A model generated the notes under the pieces. It was not told the DNA's origin. It made no database searches and was given only the letters and a program-made list of their open reading frames with translations. A DNA stretch of 64,000 bases from Ryuthela nishihirai. Its lineage: Eukaryota > Arthropoda > Arachnida > Araneae > Heptathelidae. Shown in pieces: positions 22,091-33,243 of this stretch. The position numbers and the translations under genes were made by a program. How positions within the stretch are numbered: the first letter of the stretch is position 1; each line of letters opens with the position of its first letter. The stretch spans positions 186,001 to 250,000 of the forward strand of contig JAWZYU010000121.1 in assembly GCA_038380435.1 (NCBI GenBank), read 5' to 3'.

Positions 22091-22492
22091 GTGCGAACTG
22101 GGGTCACAAATAGAACACTTTTGTGTTTATTGATGAATCGCATTTCTTTCTGGGTGCTGATAATTGATGGTTCTGTGTATGGCAACAACCTGACAAGAGA
22201 ACAGATCCAGCTTTTCTTCACAACTGACACAGTCAGGCATAATGGTATGGGGTGCTATTTTGGATATGGCAGCAGGTCACCTCTTGTGCGCATCACGGAA
22301 AACACAACTGCACAATACGTGGTTCTGCAACCCATTTTGTTACTGTTTGTGGGACACGTGCAGCAGCCCATTTTAAAACATGACAATGCCCGTGAACACA
22401 CTGCTAGAGTCTCCAGACAATGTTTGCATCATATTCAAGTTTTGCCATGGCCAGCACAATTTCCAGATTTATACCTAACAGAAAATGTGTAG
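22091..22492 (+). pseudogene. Tc1-like transposase, C-terminal catalytic part
   Basis: A 133-codon open frame that covers the middle and C-terminal catalytic region of a Tc1 transposase. GCYFGYGSRSPLVRITE leads to QPILKHDNAREHTARVSRQ and LHHIQVLPWPAQFPDLYLTE. The usual SPDLSPIEHVW motif is altered: SPDLSPIE reads FPDLYLTE, and a stop falls where the W should follow. The first catalytic block lies just upstream in another frame, so at least one frameshift separates them. Confidence 0.75.
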
Positions 22493-22721
22493 GACCACAT
22501 TCGACGACGTGTGCAAAAGGTTGACTCGATGAATTATGGGAACAAGTGAATGCTGCTTGGTGCGCAATTCCTCAGGACCATATCCGTCGAATCCATGTCA
22601 TGCAGTATTGCTGCCTGTATTGCCATTCATGGCGGTGCAACCATCTACTGAGGCAGTCACATTGTACTACATTACCTCATCTTCTAACCATTGTAAGTGC
22701 TGCAAATTAAATCATGGTGTG

Positions 22722-22811
22722 CCAATATATACTGCTCACGAAAATTAGGGGTTATTTCAAAATGAATATTAAGCAAAGAAATATCCCCTAATTTTTGTGA
22801 GCAGTATATAT
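22722..22811. repeat. Tc1 terminal repeat as a short palindrome
   Basis: ATATACTGCTCACGAAAATT... at 22727 is mirrored by ...AATTTTTGTGAGCAGTATAT ending near 22811, with about 20 bp between the arms. TACTGCTCAC followed by AAAATTAGGGG is a common Tc1 terminus. Two termini facing each other this closely imply a fold-back end or a minimal internally deleted copy. Confidence 0.7.
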
Positions 22812-22947
22812 TGCTGTGTGTGCCATATTTCAACCCTATCCCCTCACTCCTGGGTGGGGAAATTTCAATATCGTTCAGCATTTTTTTTGTATTTGCTCTT
22901 TAATAATACAATTTTTACTAGTAGATTGCAAAGATTATTATTTTTTC

Positions 22948-24205
22948 TCATCATCATCATCAAGCACCCAAGGGCTACGGAGGTCCAACGAAGACTGCAA
23001 TATAGTTCTCCAAGCAAGTCTGTTTTGAAATACATCTGATGCATTTGGCCACTGCACACCAATCCTAATAAGGTCCTGTTTGACAATGTCTGCCCACTGC
23101 ATCCTTGGTCTCCCCCTCTTTTTGAAGCCTTTCGGCACACTGTTCATAACCCTATTCGCCAATCTATAATTATTCATACGGACAACATGGCCAAACCAAC
23201 AGAGTCTCTCTCTGCACAATATGCTGCTTAAAGGAGGTTGCCAACTCCTTTGCCTAACCTCATCATTAGTTACAAAGTTGAACCACCTAATGCCCAAGAT
23301 ACTGCGTAAGCATTTGGAATCAAAAGCATCTAGCTTCCTGTTATCTGGTTTACAAAGTGTCCAAGTTCCACTACCATAACTAACCCTAGAAAGAACCAAA
23401 CTATTATACATTCTAATTTTAGTCTTTAGGTGTATATACCTATTTCTCCACACTCTCCATAGATTCTTAAAAGTACCGGCAGCAATCCCCATTCGTCTGT
23501 TATTCTCATGCCGCACATCACCAGTTTCAGTTACATAGCTCCCAAGATAATTAAACTGTGACACCTGCTAAAGACTGCAACCATTCAGATTAACTGAATC
23601 ATAGCCTGCTTGACCAATTTTCATCACTTTAGTTTTCTCTCTGTTTATAACCAAACCTATTCTACTAACAGTCTCATCAACAGCTCGAATGAAAGAGTTC
23701 ATCTCATCAACATCATTTGCCAAAAGGGCTAAATCATCAGCATAATCTAAATCAGAAATTTTCCTATCTTCAGTCCATTTAAGGCCAAAATCTTTCCCTT
23801 GAAGTGAATTTCACATAACATATCAAGAACCAAGCTAAAGAGAAAAGGAGACAAAATACACCCTTGTTGAACACTAGAAGTAATGCTAAACCAATTGCTA
23901 CAAGCCTTATCAACTCTCACATACGACTCCGTGTTATTATAAAGAGCTTTCATTATGTTAACTAACTTGTCTGGTATACCATATGATTTCACAATCAACC
24001 ACAAATTATGACGATCAACAGAGTCGAAAGCCTTTTTGAAATCAACAAAGTAGCAACTAAAGGTTTCTGAAATTCTAAACATTTCTCAATAATCTGCCTA
24101 AATGAAAATATCTGATCCACACATCCCCTACCACTTCTGAATCCACATTGCTCATCACTCAATTGCCTCTCAACCAGATTCTTAATTCTATTAAGCACAT
24201 TGCAT
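22948..24205 (-). mobile_element. RTE-clade LINE copy 4, 5'-truncated
   Basis: An ATC tract (22948-22960) marks the 3' end. A 208-codon minus frame (22938-23564) contains the C-terminal domain with few changes: FNYLGSYVTETGDV, VSYGSGTWTLCKPDN, LRSILGIRWFNFVTNDEV, WFGHVVRMNNYRLANRV and KKRGRPRMQWADIVKQDL. Upstream frames at 23747-24082 (FVDFKKAFDSVDRHNLWLI, motif A, and VQQGCILSPFLFSLV, motif B) and 23995-24198 (DEQCGFRSGRGCVDQIF) hold the RT fingers and palm. At least two frameshifts lie between them, and the YADD block falls between the frames. Truncated at about 24205. Confidence 0.9.
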
Positions 24206-25090
24206 GATTTTTTTCTAATGGCTCTTTAAAGTTATAAATCTTTTTCTAATGGTTCTGAAAAAATATTATTTTTTTGATACTGGGTGTATAATAATATCTT
24301 TTCATATTTCATTGTTATCTCGTAAATAATGTGTAGCAATATAGTAGTAGAAAAAATATATATAAAAAATATATAATAATAATTTACTAATGGAAAAACG
24401 AGATATAAATTAACAAATTTCACTTTGTCGTCTTTCTACCTGCAGACATCGAAAATTTCTGTTTATAGAGATGATTTAAAAATTCGTTTTGTGTTGAAAT
24501 CTCTGTAACACTCCAAATACGCCCTGTATTCATTTGAAAATCCAAAATTTCAAACGAAAATTGCAAATAATATATTTATGCCCGAAATTTAAATTTTTGG
24601 TGCACGAATGTAGAGGTCACGAAATTTCCGCTGTCAACTAGCAGATAATTGTTTGTTTATAGAGATGAATGAAAAATTCATTTTTGGGTTACATTGGAAT
24701 TGATGAAATATTATAATTCACTCTTTCGAAATATTCCAAGAACTATAACTACGCCCTCTAATGGTGGAAAAATTTTATAATTTGAAACAAATGTTGCAAA
24801 CGATCTATTTATGCAGGAAATTTTGGAGGTGGGATGTTAAGATTACGGAATTTTCATTGCCAACAGTGAGTAGCTTATTACACCCAGGGTTGGGGAGACG
24901 TGAAAACACAATTTATAGTTTTTGCAGATAATTGTTTGCATTTAGAAATAAGTGAAAAAAAATCTTTTTGGGTTAGATAGCAATTGATAAAATATTATGA
25001 CTCGCATTTTAGGAATCTTTTAAACACCCTAATTGCTCCCTCAAATGGTGAAAAAGATTCGATATTCCAACATTTGAAACGAATATTGCA
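24206..25090. repeat. degenerate satellite, units of about 200-280 bp
   Basis: Three related blocks: the phrase (GT)TTATAGAGATGA recurs near 24460 and 24657, with a variant TTTAGAAATAAGTG near 24940. Each is followed by related text (AAAAATTC..TTTTGG.TTA, then GAAATATTATAATTC, then CCCTCTAATGGTG). The start of the interval also holds one TTTTTCTAATGG-CTCTTTAA unit related to the array at 37660-37910. No gene. Confidence 0.5.
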
Positions 25091-25107
25091 TGCATACATA
25101 TACTTAC

Positions 25108-27436
25108 AACATCCTCATGCAGCCATGGGCTACAGAGGTCCAAACACACTGTGCAATTTTCCTCTCCAGACGTCTGTTCTGAGCTACTGCTGCTGCATTT
25201 GGCCACTCTAGGCCAATTCTGGCAAAGTCCTATTTGACATTGTCTGTCCATCTCTTCCTTGGTCTCCCCCCTTTTTTTGAAACCCTTCGGCACAGTGTTC
25301 ATAATCCTCTTTCATAATCTGCAGCTATGTATACGGGCAACATGGCCAAACCAATCCAGCTCTCTCTGTACACAATATGCTGCTCAAAGGAGGTTAATGA
25401 TGCCTTCTAACCTCATCATTACTTACAAAGTCAAACCACCTAATGCCCAAGCTACTGCGAAAGCATCTACGATCAAAAGCATCACATTTCTTGTTTTCCT
25501 GCTTACAAAGTGTCCATACCATACCAAAGTGTTTTGCTACAATAACTAACCTTAGTCTGTATAATAGTTTGGCTCTTTCTAATTTTAGTCTTTACGTGTA
25601 TACACCTATTTTTCCGCACTCTCCATAGATTCTTAAAATATCCCAGTGGCAATCACTATTCTTCTATTTATCTCATACTACACATCACCAGTATCTGTTA
25701 CATAGCTCCCAAGGTAATTAAATTGAGATATTTGCTCAAGAGTGCAGGCCATTCAAAGCAACTGAAGTACTATCTACCTGACCAATTTTCATCACTTTAG
25801 TTTTTTTTCTGCTTATCACCAAACCTACTCTATTTTCATTCTCATGAACAGCCCTAATGAAAGAATTCATCTCATCAACATCATTAGCCAATAGGGCCAA
25901 ATCATCTGCATAATCTAAATTAGAAAATTTGAAATTTCTGGAACATTTAAGGCCAAAATCTTTCTCTTGCAAAGAATTTCTCATTACATAATTAATAACT
26001 AAACAAAAGAGAAAAAGAGACAATCGCTGGAAGATGTTCCAACTCTCACACACAACTCACTGTCATTATAGAGAGCTCTCATTTCTACTAACTAACTTAT
26101 CAGGTATTCCATATGACCTAAGAATCAACCACAAACCATGTCAATCAATAGATATCAAAATTATAGAAATATTAATATATAAATATAATAGCAATAATAT
26201 ATAAATATATTAATATAGTAACAAAAGATATAGAAATCAATAGATGTCAATCAATAGATATCAAAAATCAAATAGAGTCAAAAATCTTTTTGAAATCTAT
26301 AAAGCTAGCAACCTCAGGTTTCTGAAACTAAATATTTCTCAAGAATCTGCCTAAGTGAAAATATTTGATCAATACATTTCTTACCACTCCTCAATTCCAC
26401 ACTATTCATCCATCACGCAGTTGTCCATCAACCAAATTCTTAATTCTGTTAAGTATAATCATGCAAAAAACTTTACCTGGAACAGAAAGTTAACTAATTC
26501 CCCTATAATTATCACAAGAAACTGCAGTTGTCTTTTTTAAAAACTGGGGATAACAATAGGTCTAGTAAAATCTTAGGAACAACACTTCTATCATAAAAAA
26601 AATCCTAATTTCAGTTGGCCATGTGACAACACAAGCCAGTAATGCATCTATCGGTAGTGGAAACAATGGGAGTAGAAATAATCATATAGAATATCTCTGA
26701 AATGATCAGCCCACCTAGTCATCACAGAATGCTCACCTTGAACCACCTTGCTATGCTTATTGCTTAATCCAAATGTACCTGTCTGTTTCTTCCCACTTGA
26801 AACATTTATAATCTGGTACAATCCCTGATGTTGTGCTGTCTAACTACTTCCTCAGCTTTGTCAGCCAAGCTATCAAGCTAAAGTTTCTTATCAAGTGTTA
26901 ACTGATCTTTTACATGTTTATTAAGCTCGTTGTAATGCTTTCTGTTAGGATAAGTAAGGCATTGATTCGAATTAATCTTGCACTTCCTTCTTTCAGAAAT
27001 AAGTTCCATAGCCTTACCAGTCAAATAATTTTGTGTCTTCTGTTCCATTTTACCCAATAGAGTACTATTCGAAGAAGAGCCTGTTTAAACTGATCCCATA
27101 CTTGCCCAACTTCAGCAGTAACCAAACCACTATTGTCATATTGACTATAGTCATATAGCCTATCATGGTATGTTTGGCTATATCTGGATCTTTCAGGCAT
27201 TCAGTGTTATAGCTAATTTTTTTAACCTTAGCACAACATTTCTTACTGCTTAAACTTCAGCTGCAAAATACATTTGACCAGATAATGATCAGACCCAATT
27301 TTGGCTACCATATATAATCTGGTATTCGTAACGGATCTAGATTATTTTCTGTTAATTAAAATATAATCTATCATATTCCTGTGCAACCCATCAGGTGAAT
27401 ACCATGTGTATTTATAAATTTCCCAGTGTTCATAGC
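25108..27436 (-). mobile_element. RTE-clade LINE copy 5, 5'-truncated
   Basis: The 3' junction is ACATCCTCATGCAGCCATGGGCT. Decayed C-terminal domain, RT (YADDLALLANDVDEMNSFIRAV near 25890), linker and the end of the endonuclease (the IDY-type region near 27370, ATATAATCTATCATATTCC) follow. An AT-rich insertion or expansion with duplicated TCAATCAATAGAT phrases lies at about 26143-26275. It ends directly against copy 6 at about 27436. Subfamily features match copy 2. Confidence 0.8.
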
Positions 27437-27439
27437 AAT

Positions 27440-28240
27440 TGTCATTATTCTCAAGCAACAATGGGCTATGGAGGTCCAACCAGACCGTGCAATTTGGTTC
27501 TCCAAGCAAGTCTGTCCTGAGCTAAATCTGCTGCATCTGGCCACTGCACACCAATTCTAACAAGGTCCTGTTTGACATTGTCTGCCCACCGCATCCTAGG
27601 TCTCCCCCTCTTTCTGAAGCCTTTAGGCACACTGTTCATAACCCTATTCGCTAATCTATAATTACCAATATGGGCAACATGTCCAAACAAATGGAGTCTG
27701 TCTGTGTACAATATGTTGCCTAAAGAACGTTGCCGACTCCTATGCCTAACCTCATCATTACTTACAAAATTAAACCACCTAATACCAAAGACACTGCATA
27801 AGCATCAATCCCTATTCGTCTGTTAATCTCATGCCGCACATCACCAGTATATGTTACATAGCTCTGAAAATAATTAAACTGTGACACCTGCTCAAGACTG
27901 CAACCATTCAGATTAAGTGAATCACAGTCTGCCTGACCAATTTTCATCACTTTAGTTTTCTCTCTGTTTATAACCAAACCTACACTTCTACCAGTCTCAT
28001 CAACAGCTCGAATGAAAGAGATCATCTCATCAACATCATTTGAGAAAAGGGCTAAATCATCAGCATAATTTAAATCAGAAATTTTGGTATCTCCAGGCGA
28101 TTTAAGACCAAAATCTTTCCCTTGAAGTGAATTTCGCATAACATAATCAATAACCAAGCTAAAGAGAAAAGGAGACAAAATGCACCCTTGTCGAACACCA
28201 GAAGTAATGCTAAAGCAATTGCTACAAGCCTTACCAACTC
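27440..28240 (-). mobile_element. RTE-clade LINE copy 6, 5'-truncated and internally deleted
   Basis: The minus strand has an 81-codon C-terminal frame (27466-27711; LFGHVAHIGNYRLANRVMN, FRKRGRPRMRWADNVKQ) and a 138-codon frame (27762-28178) with DYVMRNSLQGKDFGL, LNYADDLALFSNDV (RT motif C region) and INREKTKVMKIGQADC. About 260 bp between the RT thumb and C-terminal domain are deleted (near 27808, where ATAAGCATCAATCCC joins two distant parts). It ends at a short palindrome shared with copy 9. Confidence 0.85.
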
Positions 28241-28261
28241 TAAATAAATTAGAGTATAGGT

Positions 28262-29193
28262 ATGTTTATCAGCAGGTGGATAATCCTGAGCAGAGTAATC
28301 GCAGGCACCTGAACTATTTGCGTGTACTGGCATCGTCAAATTCTATATTGGAGGAAGTCTTTTAGTGTAGTAGTTTTAGTAGTCTTCAGCCTTTATTGAT
28401 GGGGGGGGAGGGGGGGAATGGGTCTATGCTTTATGTCAGCGATTAGGGGGCTGTTTGATATTGTCGCCAATCCCTCTCTCAATAAACATTGTTTCTTTAA
28501 ACATCCCATTAACCATTTTTTCTTTATAAGTTGTTGCAATGTGAGGACTTTGCACAGAGCTTATTCTCTTGATTTTCTCACACAAGAATTCCACAACTTT
28601 AATTTATATATTTTGGCTTCAAGAGGCCAGATGAACAGATAAAGGTCAGATTCTTAAAAATAATCTTGAACTTCTATTTTCAGGGAGGGAAGACAATAAA
28701 CATCACCAGCACGTGGCTCTGCTTCTCAGCAGATATGCTAGTGATGTTCTTCTGGGATATAAGTGCATTAATAAGTTTTCTTACAGCAAAATTTCAGACA
28801 AGCGTTAAAGACTTGAATGTTATTTGCTGTTATGCCCCCATTGAAGACGGCAATGAGAATGAGAAGGATAGGTCTTACGGACAATATCAAGATATTTTGA
28901 ATTCTGTCAGGAAAGGAGATATTACCCTTGTTCTAGGTGACTTCAATGCCAAAGTTGGTACTGACTCTGATCTTTGGGGAGGGGTGATAAGCTCTTTTGG
29001 TATTGTGAGATCATATGGTATACCAGACAAGTGAGTTAACATGATGAAAGCTCTCTATAATAACAATGAGTCATGTGTGAGAGTTTGTAAGGCTTGTAGC
29101 GATTGGTTTAGCATTACTTTTGATGTTTGATAACGATGCATTTTATCTCCTTTTCTCTTTACTTTGGTTATTGATTATGTAAATTGTAGGTAT
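28262..29193 (+). mobile_element. RTE-clade LINE copy 7, large internal deletion
   Basis: A plus-strand 5' untranslated region (GTGGATAATCCTGAGCAGAG...) leads into the endonuclease (28666-29034; DLNVICCYAPIEDGNENEKD, ITLVLGDFNAKVGTDSDLWG). At about 29003 GGTATTGTGAG jumps into the RT (RSYGIPDK), which loses about 1.8 kb compared with copy 8. It ends where copy 8's 5' end begins (29194). Confidence 0.8.
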
Positions 29194-29885
29194 GTAAATG
29201 GTAGCTAGGTACTCACTGGAAGGAGAGCTATGCACCAATCCCGTGTGATTATGCATAGAACCGGCCAGGCCTAGCACCTAATGTCTGACCCTGCCTTCTC
29301 GTGGTGCAGACCGTTAGTACCTTTCAAAAGAGATACTCTCTTGTGGAAGTGAACAGAAGGGAGTTCTGACAGATTAGTGTGGTCTACTGATCTGGAAAAC
29401 TATGGCTACTTTTCGTTTTTTTTCTACCCTGCTGAGGAGTGGTCAACCACACAGGGTCCTGGTGCTGACCATATATACCCACTGGACTGGACAGATATAT
29501 GGCTCTGAGCTTGATTATGGATCCTGATTTTGCTGCACTGGTGGGTTTCTGTGGAGGGATAATCTTCCACTGTGTTTTCTGTTTGTTTGTGGGTTGACCG
29601 CCCCCAAGTGAATAGATTCAGAGGATATGTTTTTCAGCTGGTGGATAATCCTGAGCAGAGGTCATCGCAGGCACCTGAACTCTTTGCTTCTATTGGCATC
29701 GTCAAATTCTACATTGGAGGAAGTCTTCCAGTGTAGATGGCTTCAGCCTTTAGTGGTGGGGGAACGGGTCTTTTCCCCATGTCTGCGATTAGGGGGCTGT
29801 TTGATATTGTCGGCATTCCCTCTTCAATAAACATAGTTTCTTTAAACATCCCACTAACCATTTTCTCTCCATAAGTAGTTGGAAT

Positions 29886-30600
29886 GTGAGGACTCTTCAC
29901 ACAGCTTATTCTATTGATGTCCTCATACAAGAATTCCACCATTATAATTTATATATTCTCGGCTTGCAAGAGACCAGATGGACAGATAAAGGTCAGATTC
30001 TTAAAAATAATCTTAAATTTCCCTTTTCAGGGAGGGAAGACAATAAACATCACCAAGGTGTGGGTCTTCTTCTCACCAGACATGCTAGTGATGATCTTCT
30101 AGGATATGAGTGAATTAATGAAAGCTTACTTACAGCAAAATTTCAGACAAGCGTTAAAAACTTGAATGTTATCTGCTGTTATGCCCCCACTGAGAATGAC
30201 AAGTATAGGTTTTATGGACAACTTCAAGATATTTTGAATTCTGTCCAGAAAGGAGATATTACCCTTGTTCTAGGCGACTTCAATGCCAAAGTTGGTACTG
30301 ACTCTGAACTTTGGGGAGGAGTAATAGGCCCTTTTGGTATTGGTAGCTGCAATGACAATGGGCATCGTCTCCTGCAGGTAAGTAAACTCAATGGTTTCAG
30401 AATAACTAACACTTATTACAAACACCGCGACATACATAAGTACACATGGGTTTCACCTGATGGGCTGCATAAGAATATGATTGATTATGCATTAACAGCA
30501 AATGGGCTAATTCTGTTAGGAATACCAGGGCATATAGGGGAGCTGAAATTGGATCTGATCATTACCTTGTTAAAAGGGTCTTGCAACATAAAAAGTGTTT
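29886..30600 (+). pseudogene. RTE apurinic-type endonuclease domain, broken
   Basis: Segments of the EN domain are visible: LQETRWTDKGQILKNN (29886-30113; catalytic Glu block), VICCYAPTE, VLGDFNAKVGTDSELWGG, FRITNTYYKHRDIHKYTW, and SPDGLHKNMIDYAL (30162-30641). The final SDH block (GSDHYLV, at about 30556) is present but in another frame, so a frameshift lies between 30500 and 30556. A further break at about 30110-30160 separates the first two parts. The domain nicks target DNA to prime reverse transcription in the family. Confidence 0.85.
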
Positions 30601-30703
30601 GTCTAGGGTTAAAAATTTTACTTTTAATACTGAAGCTCTGAAAGACCCTGTGGTAGCCAAGGCTTAGTATGATAGGTTACTTAGTCATTATGACAGTCAT
30701 GGT

Positions 30704-33133
30704 ATGCTTATTACAGAAGTTGAGGAAGAATGGGATCATTTTAAACAGGCTTTTTTGGACACTAACAGTACTATTTTAGGAAAAAAAGAGCAGAACAGGC
30801 AGAATTATCTGAGTCATAAGGCACTTGAGCTTATTTTGGAAAGAAAGAACTGCAGGAATGTCCTTAATCAATATCCTACTAGTCCTAATAGAAAGCATTA
30901 CAGAGAACTTAATAAATGTGTAAAAGATCAGTTAGCTGCTGATAAGAATCTTTGGCTTGATGGTTTGGCTGACAAAGCCGAGGAAGCAGTTAGACAGCAC
31001 AACAGCAGAGAGCTGTACCAGATAGTTAATGTTTTGTGTGGTAGAAAACAGACTGGCATACAAGGATTGAAGGATAAACAAGGTAAGGTTATAGAAGGGG
31101 AGGATTCTGTCATGGCTAGATGGGCTGAGCATTTCAGTGATGTTCTAAACAATGTAGTTAGTTCTACTCCCATTGTTTGCAATGATGATAGATGCATTGA
31201 TGGCTTTAATGTTGGCCCTATAACACAATCTGAAATTATTTTGGCTGTTTCGAAACTAAAACTACATAAATCCCCAGGGGTCGAGGAAATTACTACTGAA
31301 ATGCTTAGAGCTGGGAATGTTTCGATTACCACTTGGATGACTGAAATTCTGAATATCTTTTATGATAAAGGCATGGTTCCTAAGGATTTTATCAGAGCTA
31401 TTATTAACCCAATTTTCAAAAAAGGTGATGGCAGTTCTTGTGATAACTATAGGGGTATACTACTCTCTGTTCCAGGGGGGTGGGGGTAGCTCAGTAGGTA
31501 GCCCGCCAGGCTCATAATCTGTATTTCCCAGGTTTGAGTCCCAGCTGGGTCAGTGTTGAGATTTAACTCTGCAAAATTCCCTGCCCTGCCCACGGTCAGT
31601 AGGGGACACCGATGGGCTTGGAAAGACCGTTGTCCATCGGATGGGATGTTAAGCCGTGGCCCCGTGTGTGGGAGAGCCATACCCTGTGCACGTTAAAGAA
31701 CACGCTGGAGGCCTTGACGGGAGGCTGCCATCTGTCTCCCAATAGCTGTTCCAGTGGGTCCTCTCCCCCAACCTTCTCTGATCCTTCGGGGTCCATGTGA
31801 CCTGGCCGTTTAGCCCATGGTGTTCAAAAAGGTGCCACTCAGAGGTAAAACAACCCAACCCAACTCTGTTCCACGTAAAGTTCTTTCCATGATTGTGCTT
31901 AATAGAATTAAGAATCTGGTTGACATTCAATTGCGTGATGAGCAATGTGGATTCAGAAGTGGTAGGGGATGTGTGGATCAGATATTTTCACTTAGGCAGA
32001 TTCTTGAGAAATGTTTAGAGTTTCAGAAACCTTTGGTTGTTAGCTTTGTTGATTTCACAAAGGCTTTCGACTCTGTTGATCGTCATAATTTGTGTTTGAT
32101 TGTGATATACCATATGGTATATCTCACAAGTTAGTTAACATAACGAAAGCTCTCTATAATAACACTGAGTTGTGTGTGAGAGTTGGTAAGGCTTGTAACA
32201 ATTGGTTTAGCATTACTTGTGGTGTTCGATAAAGGTGCATTTTGTGTCCTTTTCTCTTTAGTTTGGTTCTTGATTATGTTATGCGAAATTCATATCCAGG
32301 GAAAGATTTTGGCCTTAAATGGGATGGAAATACCAAAATTTCTGACTAGATTAGAAAATTTCTGACTAGATTCTGATTAGATTATGCTGATGATTTAGCC
32401 CTTTTCTCAAATGATGTTGATGAGATGAACTCTTTTATTCGAGCTGTTGATGAAACTGGTAGTAGAATAGGTTTGGTTATAAACAGAGAGAAAACTAAAG
32501 TGATGAAAATTGGTCAGGCAGACTGTGATTCAGTCAATCTGAATGGTTGCAGTCTTGAGCAGGTGTCACAGTTTAATTTTATTGGGAGTTACGTAACAGA
32601 TACTGGTGATGTGTGGCATGAGATTAACAGACGAATAGATTGATGCCGGGACTTTTAAGAACCTATGGGGAGTGTGGAGAAATATACGTATACACCTAAA
32701 TACTAAATTTAGACTATGATAGTTTGGTTCCTTCTAGGGTTAGTTATGGTAGTGAAACTTGGACACTTTGTAAATAAGAAAACAGGAAACTAGATGCTTA
32801 TGCAGTGTCTTTGGTATTGGGTGGTTTAACTTTGTAAATAATGATGAGGTTAGGCAAAGGAGTCTGCAACCTTCTTTAAGCAACATATTGTGCAGAGACA
32901 GACTCCGTTTGTTTGGACATGTTGCCCATATGGATAATAATCGATTACCGAATAGGGTTATGAACAGTGTGCCTAAAGGCTTCAGAAAGAGGAAGAGACC
33001 AAGGATGCAGTGGGCAGACAATGTCAAACAGAACCTTGTTAGAATTGGTGTGCATTGGCCAGATGCAGCAGATTTAGCTCAGGACAGACTTGCTTGGAGA
33101 ACCAAATTGCATTGTCTGGTTGGATCTCCGTAG
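30704..33133 (+). pseudogene. RTE reverse transcriptase and C-terminal domain, SINE-split
   Basis: 30704-31474 holds the linker and the start of the RT (LQ-type KDQLAADKNLWLDGLADKAEEA; LKLHKSPGVEEITTEMLRAG; INPIFKKGDGSSCDNYRGI). A SINE-B then interrupts it. The RT resumes with IVLNRIKNLVDIQLRDEQCG and FVDFTKAFDSVDRHNL (motif A). Motif C, DYADDLALFSNDVDEM, is at about 32380-32425, after a local duplication of ATTTCTGACTAGATT (32335-32375). The C-terminal domain ends at 33133 (KLHCLVGSP). Frameshifts at about 32115, 32640 and 32800 add to the SINE insertion. Confidence 0.85.
31475..31863 (+). mobile_element. SINE family B, full length with 10-bp TSD
   Basis: Full family B copy with tRNA-like head (GTAGCTCAGTAGGTAGCC, B-box CCAGGTTTGAGTCCC), the central ATGGGATGTTAAGCCGTGG and GTGCACGTTAAAGAACACG blocks, and the CAACCCAAC 3' end. 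The 10-bp repeat CTCTGTTCCA flanks it at 31465-31474 and 31864-31873. Removing one repeat and the SINE restores a continuous LINE sequence, so the insertion is unambiguous. Confidence 0.92.
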
Positions 33134-33243
33134 CCCATGGCTGCTTGAGGATGATGATGATGATTTATGGAATTCCCAACACTAACCCTTGTACACCTTT
33201 TTTCACAGGAGTTGAAGCTTCTTTTTTTGTGGAGGGAAACGCT

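Larger units (their letters stand above)
21590..22811 (+). mobile_element. Tc1-like transposon, decayed
   Basis: Tc1-family transposase traces read on the plus strand in several frames: an N-terminal helix-turn-helix start (DAFERGRITGLCEAG near 21667), a first catalytic DE block (FIDESHFFLGAD near 22122), GSRSPLVRI and then KHDNAREHTARVSRQC (second catalytic D, about 22379) and LPWPAQFPDLYL (region of the third acidic residue, about 22440-22470). The right terminus is the inverted pair at 22722-22811. I could not find the matching left terminal repeat. The family encodes a DDE/D cut-and-paste transposase; this one is inactive. Confidence 0.75.
29195..33164 (+). mobile_element. RTE-clade LINE copy 8, near full length
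   Basis: The most complete RTE here: about 3.57 kb once the nested SINE-B (31475-31863) is subtracted. The 5' end (GGTAGCTAGGTACTCACTGG at 29207) has the same form as the 5' ends of the copies near 37100 and 53850. Next come a 5' untranslated region of about 690 bp, an AP-type endonuclease, a reverse transcriptase, a C-terminal domain and a GATGATGATGATGAT tail at 33148-33162. Such trinucleotide tails and the EN-RT order identify the RTE clade. Confidence 0.9.

Noticed and set aside
31596..31945. Minus-strand frames of 66-98 codons
   Set aside because: They lie in the SINE-B and its LINE flank. The same text (CFTSE-H, GLNGQVTWTPK) appears in the other SINE-B copies in the same strand relation.
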